From positions 62,001 to 126,000 of the forward strand of contig JAGSPU010000056.1 of the NCBI GenBank assembly GCA_019321725.1: a stretch of 64,000 nt of DNA. Direction: 5' to 3'. The DNA comes from Paulownia fortunei (Eukaryota; Streptophyta; Magnoliopsida; Lamiales; Paulowniaceae). The notes beneath the pieces were generated by a model that had not been told where the DNA came from, ran no database searches, and worked only from the letters and a program-made list of their open reading frames with translations. How positions within the stretch are numbered: position 1 is the first letter of the stretch; the number at the start of each line of letters is the position of its first letter. This document shows, piece after piece, positions 1-11,896 of the stretch. The translations under genes and the position numbers were made by a program.

Positions 1-335
1 AACCTACAGTACATAGAAATTAAAGCCGTCTGAACGAAGGGTTCCAAGTGGCAACCGGACTTGATGACATGGCAGTGGAGCTGTGTTCCGGGAAGAGGGA
101 GGGATAGGGCGGCTGAGGACTTGAGAATGAAGGGAAAGGTGAAGGCGTTCGGGGTGGCGCCAGAGCGCAGCATTTGGCGGTAGAGGATCAGGGCTTGGCT
201 GTATTGGCCTTGTTTTGAGAGATCTCTCAGTTGTGTGTTCCATTTGCCGCCAGTCGCAACGACGGCGGCGGCGGTTTTGTTGGTTTGCGGAAGGCGCGCT
301 GTCTTGACGCATAGTGGCAAGTTCTGCCTGCTCAT
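1..335 (-). CDS. MEF10: PPR protein, N-terminal part (MEF10-like), cut by window edge
   Basis: The minus strand from an ATG at 335-333 is open to the window edge (111 complete codons). After about 30 variable residues comes a typical PPR start: WNTQLRDLSKQGQYSQAL, then YRQMLRSGATPNAFTFPFIL, then LHCHVIKSGC and ALISMYC. This is the plant-type pentatricopeptide layout (P, L and S helices pairing with RNA bases). The order and wording match what I remember of Arabidopsis At3g11460 (MEF10), a mitochondrial C-to-U RNA-editing factor of the PLS-E/DYW class. The N-terminus is rich in basic and small residues and lacks acidic ones, as in an organelle presequence. The longer overlapping ORF in another frame (to 450) is a shadow. 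Family assignment is strong; orthology to MEF10 is from memory, and the C-terminal domain lies outside the window. Confidence 0.78.
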   Translation of the reverse strand, partial: MSRQNLPLCVKTARLPQTNKTAAAVVATGGKWNTQLRDLSKQGQYSQALILYRQMLRSGATPNAFTFPFILKSSAALSLPLPGTQLHCHVIKSGCHLEPFVQTALISMYCR

Positions 336-1369
336 GGAGTGAACATGGAATTGGGAGGTGTGGCCATTTTATACATTCACATGTGTGAAAATGTTTGAAT
401 GCGGAGTAATTCCTAGTAGGGTGTTGGCTGATTACTATCTCATTCACCACTGATAAACCTCGCTATTTCTAAAATAAAATATTAAATTTTTTTAAGTTAA
501 ATGGTCCCTAAAAACATTTCTTTAATTTGACTATTTACGCTACAAAAATTATCATTATTAACTTAGTATAAGATCTATAATCCTATTTTATCTAAATTCT
601 TCAAAATTTTATTTTCTCAATACTATCATAAGTGTCAAAAATATTGATGCTTATCATTGATGGATCAGACTATAGTAGTACCAAAGTCAAATCTTTATTA
701 CTAGTGTAACCTGTGGTCAAAGAAGGAAATCGAAGCCTTTTTCGGCCTTTTTAATTCATAATTGGGTTTGTAATTCTAATCATTAGAATATGATCAACGG
801 AGTGTAGAAATTGAGCTTGTTCTGCTTATAAGGGGTTGATAAAAGACAATAGCCTGAAAGCTTGGACCTGATTGTTTGGGTGATATTCATAAAAATTTGC
901 TTTATTTTATCTAATTAAGAACGGATTTTTTTTTATTTTTTATTTTTGCGTAAATTTCAAATTACAAAGAAATATATTCACAATGAATATCTGCCAAGTA
1001 TAAAAGAAAAGAAAAAATAGAAAATATATTTATGATGAAAATATGCTAAGTAAAAAGATGTGATGATAATCCTTCGAATGGATGGATGGGATATATTCAA
1101 GTAAAAAAATTAGTGATCCGACATTCCATCATATGTTTGGCCAGTCAGACTTGCTATTTTCCCGGGGAGTTGAAAAGCAAGCAAAGAATGGAAAGTAGTC
1201 GAGATCCTCATTAATGGAAGCATTTCTGGGATTTGCTGACATGTGTTCGTTGAAGCAATTACATATCTCCCAACTTTGGTATATCCAAAAGTAGCATAAA
1301 CTGAAGAAGACAACACTTGAAATGAAAAACTAGATACTGGCTCAAAATACTGTCTACGATCAAGAAAAC
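336..1369. other. Intergenic, AT-rich, between divergent genes
   Basis: This is the shared upstream region of the PPR gene (minus) and the small membrane-protein gene (plus). It has long A/T runs and no conserved reading frame. It should hold both promoters, but I see no clear TATA pair. A minus-strand ORF at 1110-1478 has no family likeness and runs antisense through the first exon of the next gene. Confidence 0.6.
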
Positions 1370-1906
1370 ATGGCAAGTCCCGGGGGATTTCCAGCTGCTG
1401 ATGTGCAGAAAGAGTTGAATCCAGGCTTAGACAAGGATTTTCAGGTCGATCCCGTATCTTCAGACGTCGCAACTTCAAAGGAAATCAAGGTAATCTCATT
1501 AAGACATTAACCTGTCATATTTGTGTATGAACATACGTTAGCATGGTACCATAAGCAAGAGTTTGACGTGGGATTTGAACCACTGGGAACAAATATGTGT
1601 GAGGTTGGCGGATAAGATTTGTTGTTGCATTGGATCGATTGCCTGCAACAGAAAATCTTATCTTTTTGCAAACGAGCAAATTTAGTGAGTGGAGAATGCC
1701 CTTTTGTGTACTTTCTTCAACTTTTATATATCTGATGCTAGTATGTTTTCTGCGCGCTGCAGGGACAATATGAAGCAGCAGAAAGGAAAGAAGAGGAAAA
1801 GAAGGATGCCCTGCAGAGTCTTAAAACTGCCATAATCGTTTCAGGGATCGTTGTGGCCGTGGCAGGTGCAGTCTTCGCCATAACCAAAAAACTCAGAGAG
1901 AAATGA
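1370..1906 (+). CDS. Small single-TM protein, 87 aa, unknown function
   Basis: Two exons, 1370-1489 and 1763-1906, joined in phase 0 by a GT-AG intron, give 87 residues. The protein begins MASPGGFPAADVQKELNPG. It has an acidic/polar first half, then a highly charged stretch (AAERKEEEKKDALQSLK, about residues 45-61). One hydrophobic helix follows (TAIIVSGIVVAVAGAVFAI, about 62-80), with a basic tail KKLREK. The form is that of a C-tail-anchored or single-pass membrane protein with a dilysine-like end. An in-frame TAG lies upstream of the ATG. I recall similar short plant proteins without assigned function but cannot name the family. Clean splice sites, frame continuity and a credible TM segment support a real gene. 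Antisense ORFs over both exons are shadows. Confidence 0.7.
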
Positions 1907-2712
1907 GGCTTAATGTGGAAAAGGAGAAAATGTTGTCTGCTTTGCAGCAAAGTTTTAGATAACATTCTATTGATCATAATCATCCAGGCGTCTTTACAGT
2001 TGAAATTTTGTGTAGAAGTGATCTGATCAGTAATTCTTGTGTAGTTTAACATGTAAGTTTTTGAAACGAGAATTCTATTATTTCCAGCAAATTGCAATCC
2101 ATGAATTTTTAACAGCACATTACAAATTAGTCAAAAGTAAAGTTTTGATCCACTTCCATTGGTGATCTTCACTAAGGCCTGTGACTGAATCAATGCAAAC
2201 ATTCTTTCATTAATGCAAATTTTGCAGCATAGGTGAATAATCATGTCTTTGCTATTTTCTTTGCACCAAAGGGAAGCAATTTTGTTAATTTTTGAGAAGT
2301 TTAACAAGTACTTTTAAGTTTATATTAGCATCAGTTTCATACAATACAAATTCCATATATCAAGTGAAGAATGGATGAAGCTTAGCTCAAGTAATAAATT
2401 AAATTTTTTAAGAATTTACAAGAAATAAAACTATAGATATTTATCCGATTTCATATTAGATGATTCTATTTTAATTTAAAGAAAAAATATATTGATGGAA
2501 AATATAAAATATTCAGGGTTTTAACAAAATAAGTACCATAAGAATATATGCCTTATCCAGCATGGAACAATTTAGGATCAACTTCCATTTACAAAAGAAA
2601 ATTGTTCAAGACCTAGTGGCCTTGAGAAAGTTCAGTTATGACGGTTAATCCTGGTTCCCTTCCTCAGTCCGCTATAACAAGAACTCAACATTCAAAAGTT
2701 TTTTTCTTTTCA
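1907..2712. other. Intergenic: 3' UTR and ABCB29 upstream region
   Basis: AT-rich spacer holding the 3' UTR of the small membrane-protein gene (AATAAA-like stretches near 2394-2399 and 2426) and the upstream region of ABCB29. No coding likeness seen. Confidence 0.5.
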
Positions 2713-5700
2713 ATGGTAATGGCTCAATTTCTCCAATTTCCACCGCTATACTCTTCCTCTTGTTCCCCTTCCCTTTTCACCTCAAGCTCAAAATCCCCGC
2801 TCACAGTGGTAAAAACCCAATCACCAACCATTGTCCATTCCCCTTTTCTCTCAAACCATCCTCTGCACTCGCAACCAACGCCGCCCCCTGCAACCGCCCC
2901 TCTCCGCCGTTCAAAGTCGCCTCCCTTACAGCAATCAAACCCTATCTTCAATCCGAATGGCGGCCGATCCTCTCTGGCTGGCTCTGCAGCACAATTTCGG
3001 TCTACTCGCTCTCCAAAATCGTCCCTTTGGCGGGGAGACTCTCTTCTGTCATGGCCACTGCAAATCTGGTGAGCCTAAGAAAAGAGGGTTTGGTATTGGG
3101 GGTTCTTGTTTTGACTCGAATTGTGGCGAATTATTTGCAGCAGGCATTTTTGTGGGAGGCCGCAATGAATTGTGTGTATAAGATTAGGGTTTATGTGTTC
3201 CATAGGGTTTTGCAGAGGGATTTGGAGTTCTTTGAGAGTGAAAAAAATTTTACCTGGGGATGTTGCTTACCGGATCACAGCGGAGGCAGAGGATATAGCT
3301 GACACCGTATATTCTCTTTTGAATGTGAGGATTGCTTGTTGATTTATATTAATCATTTGTGTCCATGAGTTAACTAATCTGAAGAGAAACTATATTCTTG
3401 GTACAATAGGAAAAGTTACATGATTCAACCCACCCACCCCCCACCAACCCTACCAACCAAAGAAAAACAAAAAAGGAGGGGTGTGGTGGGGGAATAGAAC
3501 CTTAGTGGCTTGTCATGCATCATTCTTTATTACGATTTTGTATATAGTAGGTGAATTTTTAAGACTAAAATCCATTGTGATGGTAGTCAGTCCATTATCT
3601 CCAATTTCTGAACTACAACAGAACTGTCTATGAAATTTTGGTTTTCAATTGATTCACATGTTTATAGTTGTTTTTGGTCTCTTGTGCTCCTTTCTGACCA
3701 TGCAAGTTATATGTGCATTGCTCGTTTTTGTGATGATTTTGGACTGTTCACTGGAATTCAGTGGAAAAGCTTTAGTGGAGGGGTGCTTAAATGCTTATAT
3801 ATTTGTCATCCCAACTTTCTGTCATACTAATACTATATATGAAGATAATTTCTCAAATGTAATCACTCTATAGTTGTTTACTCCCTTTGCTTCTCATTTC
3901 TCATTTTTGTTTAACAGACAATAATACCAAGCACTCTGCAATTATCAGCTATGGCAACTCAGATGTTAATCATAAGCCCCGTACTGTCACTAATTTCTGC
4001 CTTGGTAAAGAAGTAATAGTCAATAATTTTTTGATATATATGGACTCAATTTGTTAAATTTTTATATAGTAGAATTGAAGAGTCAAAATTTTCTGATGTT
4101 CTTTTAAGGTGATTCCCTCGATGGCTCTCACAATTGGATGCGTTGGAGAAAAGCTTCGTACACTGTCCAATAAGGCAAATCTAAGTACAGCTGCTCTCTC
4201 AGCCTACCTAAATGAGGTATGGTAGATTCTATAATTTAAAACAATAGCTGACACTATTTTGACGTTTGGTTCCTTCCATTTATACTCATACATTTTCTGT
4301 GAATGGGTATTTTCTCTATATATTGAAGCTCAAAATGGATTCGTATCACCGTCCTCCAACTGTCTTTTACCTTTTAACGAGTTCATGAATTTGCACATTC
4401 CTGTCTCCTTATATTTGTCTTCACCACAGAGCATAACTGCAACTAAAACTATTACCAGAAAGACAACTATAGTTGCTTTGGTCTGATTTTCACCTTCTGC
4501 CTATTCAGTTGGTTCTTTTCCATTTTTCCCCCTGTTTCTGCATCCGCAGTCATCTTCTTTTCTAATAGTAGCATAGCTTTTTCGTCATGTTCCAATTATA
4601 TGCACATTGCTCTTTGATTGCTTTAATTATGTGTTTCTATTTTCCTTGACACCCCACCCTCATCTCACTCGAAAAAATTGTTGGAAAGAAAGAAAGGCCA
4701 CAAATCAACAAAAAGGTAAAACCAAATGGATATGAACCATATATCATACCAAGCATATTTCGATCCCTCATTTAGAGTTGAAGAAATTCCTGTCAACGTG
4801 TACTTGATCAGTCATGCAAAGGTGGATTTTAATTTTGAATTCACGTGGAAATAATGTGCAACTGTAATTGCACCATGTTTTTTTATACTCAGTCCTGCTA
4901 TTACATTAGGCGTCTCTTTGAATACCTGTACTGATGCATCATTGCCAGCATCAAAACATTTGCTGTGTATTTCTTTTAGAGATACATCATATTCGGTTTC
5001 TATCCTAGAGCTTTTCTGCACGAGGTACTTTTCCTGGTGACTTATCTATTTACTCGTGGATTTTCAATGCATTGGATACAACTATTCTGTCAGCCTTTTC
5101 TTCTTTTTCCCCCTATCTGGACATTATTGTACTAACTTCTGTAAGGGTTGATTCTGTTTTAGTCATCATTATCAGTTCCTTTTTTTCTATCAAAGCAAGT
5201 TCCTGAGTACTAGATTTGTGGGTTGAAACTTCCAGATGTTGAAAAGAAATTGAGAATGTTGTGATTTCTTCTTTCTCTACTAGAAGTTCCTTTTCTTTTT
5301 TGCATGGATATGGTAAATTTGTTTCTATTTATCTCTTGGCACAAAAGTTATTAAAGGATTTTTATTCTGTATTTTGATAGTGCAGTTCCATGAGTAACTC
5401 TTTGTTCTAGTATTTTGCTGAGAAGCTTAACTGCACATACATTCCTTTTGTTTTAGGTCTTTCCTTCAATTCTATTTGTGAAGGCAAACAATGCGGAATC
5501 CAACGAGCGTATTAGATTCCAGTCGCTTGCTTCTGCTGACCTCTCTGCATGCTTGAAAAAAAAGCAAATGAAGGTTTTAATCCCTCAAATAGTGCAAATA
5601 ATTTTTTTTGGGGTTCTATTCATGTTCGGTGCCAGCTCACTGGTAGTTTCAAGAGGTTCATTCAATTGTTCTGTCATGGTTTCTTTCTTGACATCACTGA

Positions 5701-8700
5701 TTCTGTTGATTGATCCAATTCAGGTAATGCTATCTGTTTAATGAGTTTTATTAGTAACTAGTTACTTTATTTTACTTGTATGATTATTCTGCAAATTAAA
5801 AATGGTTGATGGAACAAGGCCTACTTTCCTGTGGCCTTTTATGTTTCTGAGGTTATGTTGGATTTTCTGTTTTACAGTTAAATGACTTTTCAATTTAAGA
5901 TCCATGATCTTGTGGTAGTTGGCAGAGCATTAACCCAAAAACCAGAGAATTAAAAGAATATTCCATTTCATGATAATGGAATTTACTTTTTTCACTTTTT
6001 TAATGCTGATAACAGGTTGAAGTTCGAAGTGTAGGGCATGGAGGTACTGAGATCAAGTCTCCTTAACCCTCTTTTTCATGATCTCTGAGAGGAGAGCTTG
6101 GTATTCCCAAGTAGAGAATCGTGTGTGATACACTAATAAAGTCAAGTAGTAACTGAATTTCTCCTAGGAGGCACCCTACTGATAGTGCAAAACATTACCC
6201 ACATGTTCTCAGAGAAATTGAATTGATCTTGTTGCTGCTCCTATTACCATTAAATTCTGAAGAGAAAGTAGTCCGAAAACTCTGAGTTTTGTGGTAATTT
6301 TATACATGGCAGATCAATTCACAACTCCTGTCAGCATCTGTGAAGCTTGGTTCATAATGATTGGGTGTCTTTTCAAAGCTTTAGGGACTATATCAATTCT
6401 TTCCAACTTTTTCCTAGACACCTACTTTACATCGGTCTGAAGAGATACTCATGTGCTTACGTCTTCTTTTCAATATTGTTACTCCATAGTTTTCATGTTC
6501 CTTCATTTATGTTTATTCCTTTAGCTCCTCTTTGGGTTGTTTTTTCTGATGTTATGACATTTTGTATTTACCAGAATTGATTTGAGGTACTATTATCATT
6601 CTGTCTCATATAAGCTACACCATCTTTATGATAGATAATTGCAGTTCTAATCAGTTTGGCCCCCTGGATTCTAGGGATCTTCTTTTTTGATTCATAAACT
6701 TATGAAGTCGTATATCATTTTTATTTTGTTCAGCTTGTTGCTAAAATCAAGCACTTGCAGACAATGTTCCATCAATCTTTAAACTTTGATCGTATGTAAG
6801 GTTCAGGACCAAAACAGTTCTATTATTTGCTTCGTAATCCATTTTGAAGGTAGAAACAGAAATATTGAATTACTGTTTCATTTTGGCATTCTGATGGTCT
6901 AGCCTGATTTCTCTATCCATAATTTTCTAATGCATGTTTATTTGTTATTATGGTTTTTCTTCTGTGCAGCTGTCTTAAAGTATCAATCTGAAATTAAAGA
7001 ATTACGCAGGGTGTGGGAAAAGCATACAACGAGTTAAAACAAGGAGAACCAGCTATTGAGCGATTGTTTAATTTGACCTTGTTCAAGTCTCAGGTAGATT
7101 TTTGAGAGGCTTTAGTTTTTTGCTTTTTCTTCTTCTTCTCTAATTACTAATGTAACGCTGCTGAGAAGATGAGGAGCCATTTTTTCTTCAGTTATTCACA
7201 ATAGGTCTGAATATTGCCTATAATGGGGTTTGTTGTTGTCGAAAAATGAGTAAAACTCTTTCTGAATTTACTTAACTGGTCTTGGTTTCTGAGTTTTCAA
7301 GCATTCCTTAGTTCTTCAAATTGAGATTTTGAACATTTTCAGTTTAATTGAGTCGATTTTTAACAAGTGACTGTAGGGAACCTATAAAATACGAGGTTAC
7401 TAGACTATTCTCATTCTTAAATGACATGGAAAAGCCAAAAATATAAAATCCCTCTTTCAGTGAAACAGATTTAATGCGTAAGAAGTACGTACAAACCCTG
7501 GGTTATCTACTGCTTACAATGACATGTACAGGTGATTGAGAAATCAGATGCAGTTGATTTAGCCTCCGTTACTGGAGAAGTGAAAGTTTGTGGGCCTCTC
7601 GTTTTCATATGGAGACAGTATGGCTCCTGTATTGAATGGGCTGGATCTCCATATTAAAGCTGGAGAGACAATTGCTCTTGTTGGGCCATCAGGAGGAGGC
7701 AAGACAACTCTTGTGAAACTTCTGCTTCGCCTATATGAACCTCTTTCTGGTGAGTATTGGGAGTCGATTTTTGCAGAAGTTGTATTCCGCAATTTAACTG
7801 CTCGTGATTCTCAGTGAAAGGACCACATCTATCTTCTCATTCATGCTATACTTTTATGTAATTGAATTTTGCTATTTCTGCATTGGCAGGTTCCATAATG
7901 ATAGATGGCTATGACATTCAAAATATTCAATTAGAGAGCTTAAGGAGACATGTTGGTCTGGTCTCGCAAGATTCAGTAAGTGGCTTGCAGTATCTATGTT
8001 CTCCTCTTAAATTTGTACTGTAAGTCAACAGGGTCTAGCAACTTAAAGTGGAATTCAAGAGAATCATGGATGACCTGGCTATGAATGTCCTATCTAAGCT
8101 TGGGTTTGTAGTATTTGTTATCATCAGATACTATATAAAATAAATATGTGAATTGAAGAACAAATTAGCATGCCTATTAAAGCATAAATTTCCTAATATT
8201 CATGTCTGTCATCAGTTAAAAGAGATTGTGAATGTCATTTTCAGGTACTTTTTTCGGGGACTATTGCTGAGAACATTGGGTACATGGATCTAATAAGTGG
8301 TATTGACATGGACAGAGTTGAACTTGCAGCTCAAACTGCAAATGCAGATGACTTCATTAAATGTCTTCCTGATCAGTACCAAACCAGTGTTGGACCCAGG
8401 GGCTCAAATTTTAGCGGAGGCCAAAGGCAAAGGCAAGGGATTTTTTTGGACCTTTTAAGTTGGTTTTTAATGCTTGAATTTTAGTTTCCTATCCATCCTT
8501 GTTGTATTTTATGTTTAGGGACTTCTCATTAATCTATGCTTGATGCATGGGAACCTATGAACTTTGACTGTCTAAGTGACCCTTTTCATTCCTGCATTTG
8601 TATCTCAGGCTAGCTATTGCCAGAGCACTATATCAAAATCCGTCTATTCTTATTTTGGATGAAGCAACTTCTGCATTAGACAGCAGATCTGAGCTATTGG

Positions 8701-9474
8701 TGAGGCAAGCTCTTCAATGCCTAATGCGAAATCGCACAGTAAGCTTGAGTACAATTATTCTTTTACCTACTGTTTATATACGTTGTATTTGGTGGTGGTT
8801 GGACCTATTTTCTTGGATATATCATGGTCAAGGGGGTTCATTCTCTGCTGACATATTAGCTTTATCTTGATTGGATTACAGCAACAAGTTCATATAATAA
8901 ATTTGATGTTGCAATTGAGATAAGACAACTTAGAGGGTGTTACTAAGCTTGTTTAAAACATCTTAAAAGTTCTTATATCTTATAACATGTTTTGATGCTT
9001 ATAAGATAATTCATCTTACTCTAATTTTTTTTTGAAATGTTTGGATAAAATAAAATTATACAATTTAAGACATTTATGATAGAACAAGCTTTAGAGTAAG
9101 AAAATTTCATTGGAACTCTCACCCTCTCAGGCCCATACAGTAGATCAGATTCTTATGTTGTATTTTTTGCCGATGTCCATCTGAGAGACCTCTCTATTCA
9201 TTCAAATTCATGTGTAATCAGTTTTGACTGGTTGCTTGACACATGCTTAATGATTCTTTCTGGGTCTTCAATTAACTTTCTTCATTGCAAACCTTTAAAT
9301 CATCCTTGTGGATCTATTTTCGTATTTGCAGGTGTTGGTCATTGCTCATCGCTTGGAAACTGTTCTGATGGCTGAAAGAATCTTCCTCTTAAATGATGGG
9401 AAGCTGCAGCAACTGAGCATTCTGCTCTTTTGGATGGCCAACATGGGTCACTGGCAACAACACTTGTAAATTAG
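2713..9474 (+). CDS. ABCB29: ABC transporter B family member 29, chloroplastic (half-size)
   Basis: Ten exons: 2713-3324, 3918-4004, 4109-4216, 5457-5723, 7010-7093, 7532-7749, 7890-7975, 8245-8432, 8609-8738, 9332-9474. An N-terminal Ser/Thr/Pro-rich leader looks like a plastid transit peptide. It is followed by an ABC transmembrane region ([34 protein letters not shown]) and one nucleotide-binding domain: Walker [10 protein letters not shown], signature SGGQRQR, Walker [14 protein letters not shown]-loop IAHRLET. Order and wording match Arabidopsis ABCB29 (ATH12), a plastid half-transporter expected to dimerise; substrate unknown. Four frame breaks occur: somewhere in 2880-2920, one extra A in the A7 run at 3241-3247, one extra A at 7583-7585, and one missing G near 9415. 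Exon 6 length and the phase of exon 7 independently confirm the third. The start could be ATG 2713 or 2719. Intron 8 is GC-AG. Confidence 0.9.
8936..9104. mobile_element. Probable MITE inside ABCB29 intron 9
   Basis: Imperfect terminal inverted repeats: TTACTAAGCTTGTT at the left and, read on the minus strand, TTACTCTAAAGCTTGTT at the right. The interior is AT-rich and partly palindromic (TTCTTATATCTTATAA against GCTTATAAGATAA). Length of about 165 bp and intronic site fit a foldback/hAT-type MITE. Target-site duplication not established. Confidence 0.4.
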
Positions 9475-10658
9475 TAATAGTGTAGGGCTGATGTTGTTTC
9501 ATATTCAGGCCAGAGATGGAAATTATCTCATTGACTTCGAAGATGTTCCCACTAAGTTGCTACTAATCTGCAACTGTGGTATATTTTACCTTCTAGCTGG
9601 TAATAGCCTGGAAAATCAATTGATGGAATCTTGAAGCAGATTGAACATAAAACCAAGACTAACTATGAGAAGATTTATATTTTCTCTTCATAGAGCACTG
9701 TTTGTCTTGAAACTTCTTATTTAGGTCACTTCTACTGGTTGTAATAACGACAATATTAGCTGCTGCTCCTGCTCTTCAGTCATTATTAATAACTAAAACC
9801 ATAGGTTTTTGCCTGTGACATAGGATTGTTTGGTGGGATTGGTCTTTTCTGCTGACAGTCTTTCTAAATTTGGGCAATAACATGTTGGTTTCTTTATTAC
9901 TCGTTATTATTCAAGCTCTAAATGTAAATGTAATTGCATCATGTTAAATTACTTATTCCTTGAACGTCTTGAACTCAGAGTTTGCCATTATTATTCATCC
10001 TAAATTTACATCTAACAGAAAGAATGTTGGTTGAAATTCACTTTTCATAAAAATCCAAAAACTTGGATGCAAATCTAAATTATAAATGATTATGTAAAAG
10101 AAGAACTTGTAGATGTGATTTCTTCAAAAATAAATACTATCATAATAATAATACACAAACATTTATTTTATAGTTTCATACGTAATTTTTTAATCACTAT
10201 CTATGCTATTGGATCTAAATCTTTATTGGACCAAATCAAAAAAGGTTGGATTGAGTCCATTGGATATTGACAATGGCTTTAGAATGAAATACTTTAATCA
10301 ATATGGATCTAAATTCATCAAATGGGATTAAGTGATTAAAATGAGGCGGGAACATTTGCCGCCATTATTTCCCAATTTTTGCCCATTTTTTTTCAATATA
10401 TTTTGATCAACAAATCCACATGAAGGGTTTTTTTCAGTCTCTCCCTCTCTCTCCCTGCACTACCTGAAGGAAGCTAATCGGCTCTCGCTACACACAAATT
10501 CTCCTTTCACCTCCGCTCGATCGGTTCCCCGATATTCAAATATAAAGGTGACATATCTCTACACCCTAATAATTTTCCATTGCCATTCTCCGTTTCGGAT
10601 TGCCTGATTTTTACTGATTAATATACTCATATGAAGTTTTCTACATTTTTTGAAGAAA
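9475..10658. other. Intergenic: ABCB29 3' region and RPA3 promoter/5' UTR
   Basis: AT-rich spacer. From about 10340 it turns into a compact promoter: two E2F-like motifs (separate entry), then a pyrimidine patch of CTCTCC repeats at about 10438-10456, and a 5' leader up to ATG 10659. A start codon at 10631 in another frame lies in the leader and could act as a short uORF, which overlaps the main start. Confidence 0.5.
10345..10363. promoter_or_regulatory. Paired inverted E2F-like sites upstream of RPA3
   Basis: GGCGGGAAC at 10345-10353 (minus-strand GTTCCCGCC) and TTTGCCGCC at 10355-10363 lie one base apart in opposite orientation. Both fit the E2F core TTTSSCGS or nearly so. They lie about 300 bp before the RPA3 ATG. 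E2F control of S-phase replication genes, including RPA subunits, is established in plants; the assignment here is by motif only. Confidence 0.55.
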
Positions 10659-11896
10659 ATGGACACGTCAAATCCGGCGGTTTTTGTCAACGCGGAGCTG
10701 CTGCGGATGCATGTGGGCCGGAGGGTTCGTGCAGTAATTCAGGTGCTCAGATCCGACGGCGGTGGCTCCGTCATTGGAAAATCGACGGACGAGCAGCAGT
10801 TGGTTATCAAAGGACATCCCCCTGCCCCTCTTTCGACTTTCGTTGAGGTTATCGGCATTGCTGACAGTAACCAATCTATTCAGGCTGACATTTGGACCAA
10901 TTTTGGTGATGTTTTTGGTATCTGAAAATTTTGACTCCTTTGTCGAGCTTTCATATTTCCATTTTCGTGCTAATATATTTGGGCCCTTTTGTTATGTTGT
11001 ACTTGCTGCTTGAATTTTGCTATTCTGTTGCTTGTTTATTTTCACTGGAGGATTGGAGGTTTTCTTTTAGTTTCCTTTTCATATTAAGTTGATTTTGCTG
11101 ATGTGAAATAGGTTGAGTCTCTCCTGAATTGAAGAGTTGGGTATCTGACTTTTGTCATTGTTTTACCCTATATTTCAAAGTTCAGAGCTTTATTTTTAAA
11201 GAGACATAATTCAGGGAGATGAAAAGGATTGCAAGCCTTCATAAATAAAAAATCTGTTGTCCCTCCATTCTTGTTGTCTAATAGTTTATGTTGGCAATTT
11301 CAAGCTTGGCATTTTCTTTTCCTTGCAAGGTTGCTAGCTAACTGTTGAGGACAGCTAAATCAGTACTAGGAACTGATAGTTGTGTATGTGAATAATGATA
11401 GGTACTCCAGGCAGGAGTAACCTAATACTATTATCTATTGCAAAATCAGAATATTTTGTTGTATACTTTTTTTTTAAAATAAATTTTATGTATTCTAATT
11501 ACTCAAAATTGGAATCTCCTTTTGGGGATGGCAATGATAGGCTATAGGAAAACATAACAATTGCTGGATGATGATCATGGTGGTCATTTATAAAGATTTT
11601 CAGCATATTATCGTAGCTTAGCTTTATGTGGACTCAAGTGATGGTGGAAGGCGCTCTGGTGATCCATAGTTTATAATGGAAGATTTTCCTTTGAAAATTG
11701 ATTGGTTTGCAAGTTATTTTTTGTTTGGGGAACCACCAAGATGTACTCTCCTAATTTAAACTATGCTGTTACATATTCAAACTGGTTTGTAAGTCATTCC
11801 TATTTTTAGATTCTTTCATTTCTTTCTGCAGATACAGCATGCTACAACAATGTTTGTCAACTTGCCAATGGGGATTTCAAACACTTGTTCATCTAA
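10659..11896 (+). CDS. RPA3: Replication protein A 14 kDa subunit (RPA3)
   Basis: Exons 10659-10917 and 11832-11896 join in phase 1 through a GT-AG intron and give 107 residues, the usual size for plant RPA3. The protein starts MDTSNPAVFVNAELLRMHVG, runs through a small OB-fold (RVRAVIQVLRSDGG, QLVIKG, FVEVIGIADSNQSIQADIW) and ends in exon 2 with NNVCQLANGDFKHLFI, the conserved C-terminal helix that packs in the RPA trimer core. RPA binds single-stranded DNA in replication, repair and recombination in the nucleus; RPA3 is structural. The ATG at 10659 is chosen because similarity begins there; the upstream TTG extension is not needed. No frame damage here. Confidence 0.93.

Noticed and set aside
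4..450. 148-codon minus-strand ORF at the left edge
   Set aside because: It runs through the PPR exon in another frame; the PPR signature is in the frame starting at 335.
1110..2118. Two minus-strand ORFs of 122 and 126 codons
   Set aside because: They are antisense to the two exons of the small membrane-protein gene and have no family likeness.
5930..6070. tRNA/SINE-like wording (GTTGGCAGAGCATTAACC, AGTTCGAAG) in an ABCB29 intron
   Set aside because: Box spacing is wrong and there is no cloverleaf; too weak to call.
2713..9474. ABCB29 as a pseudogene
   Set aside because: All functional motifs and splice sites are intact and the lesions are one-base changes of the same kind seen in other housekeeping genes; sequencing error is likelier.
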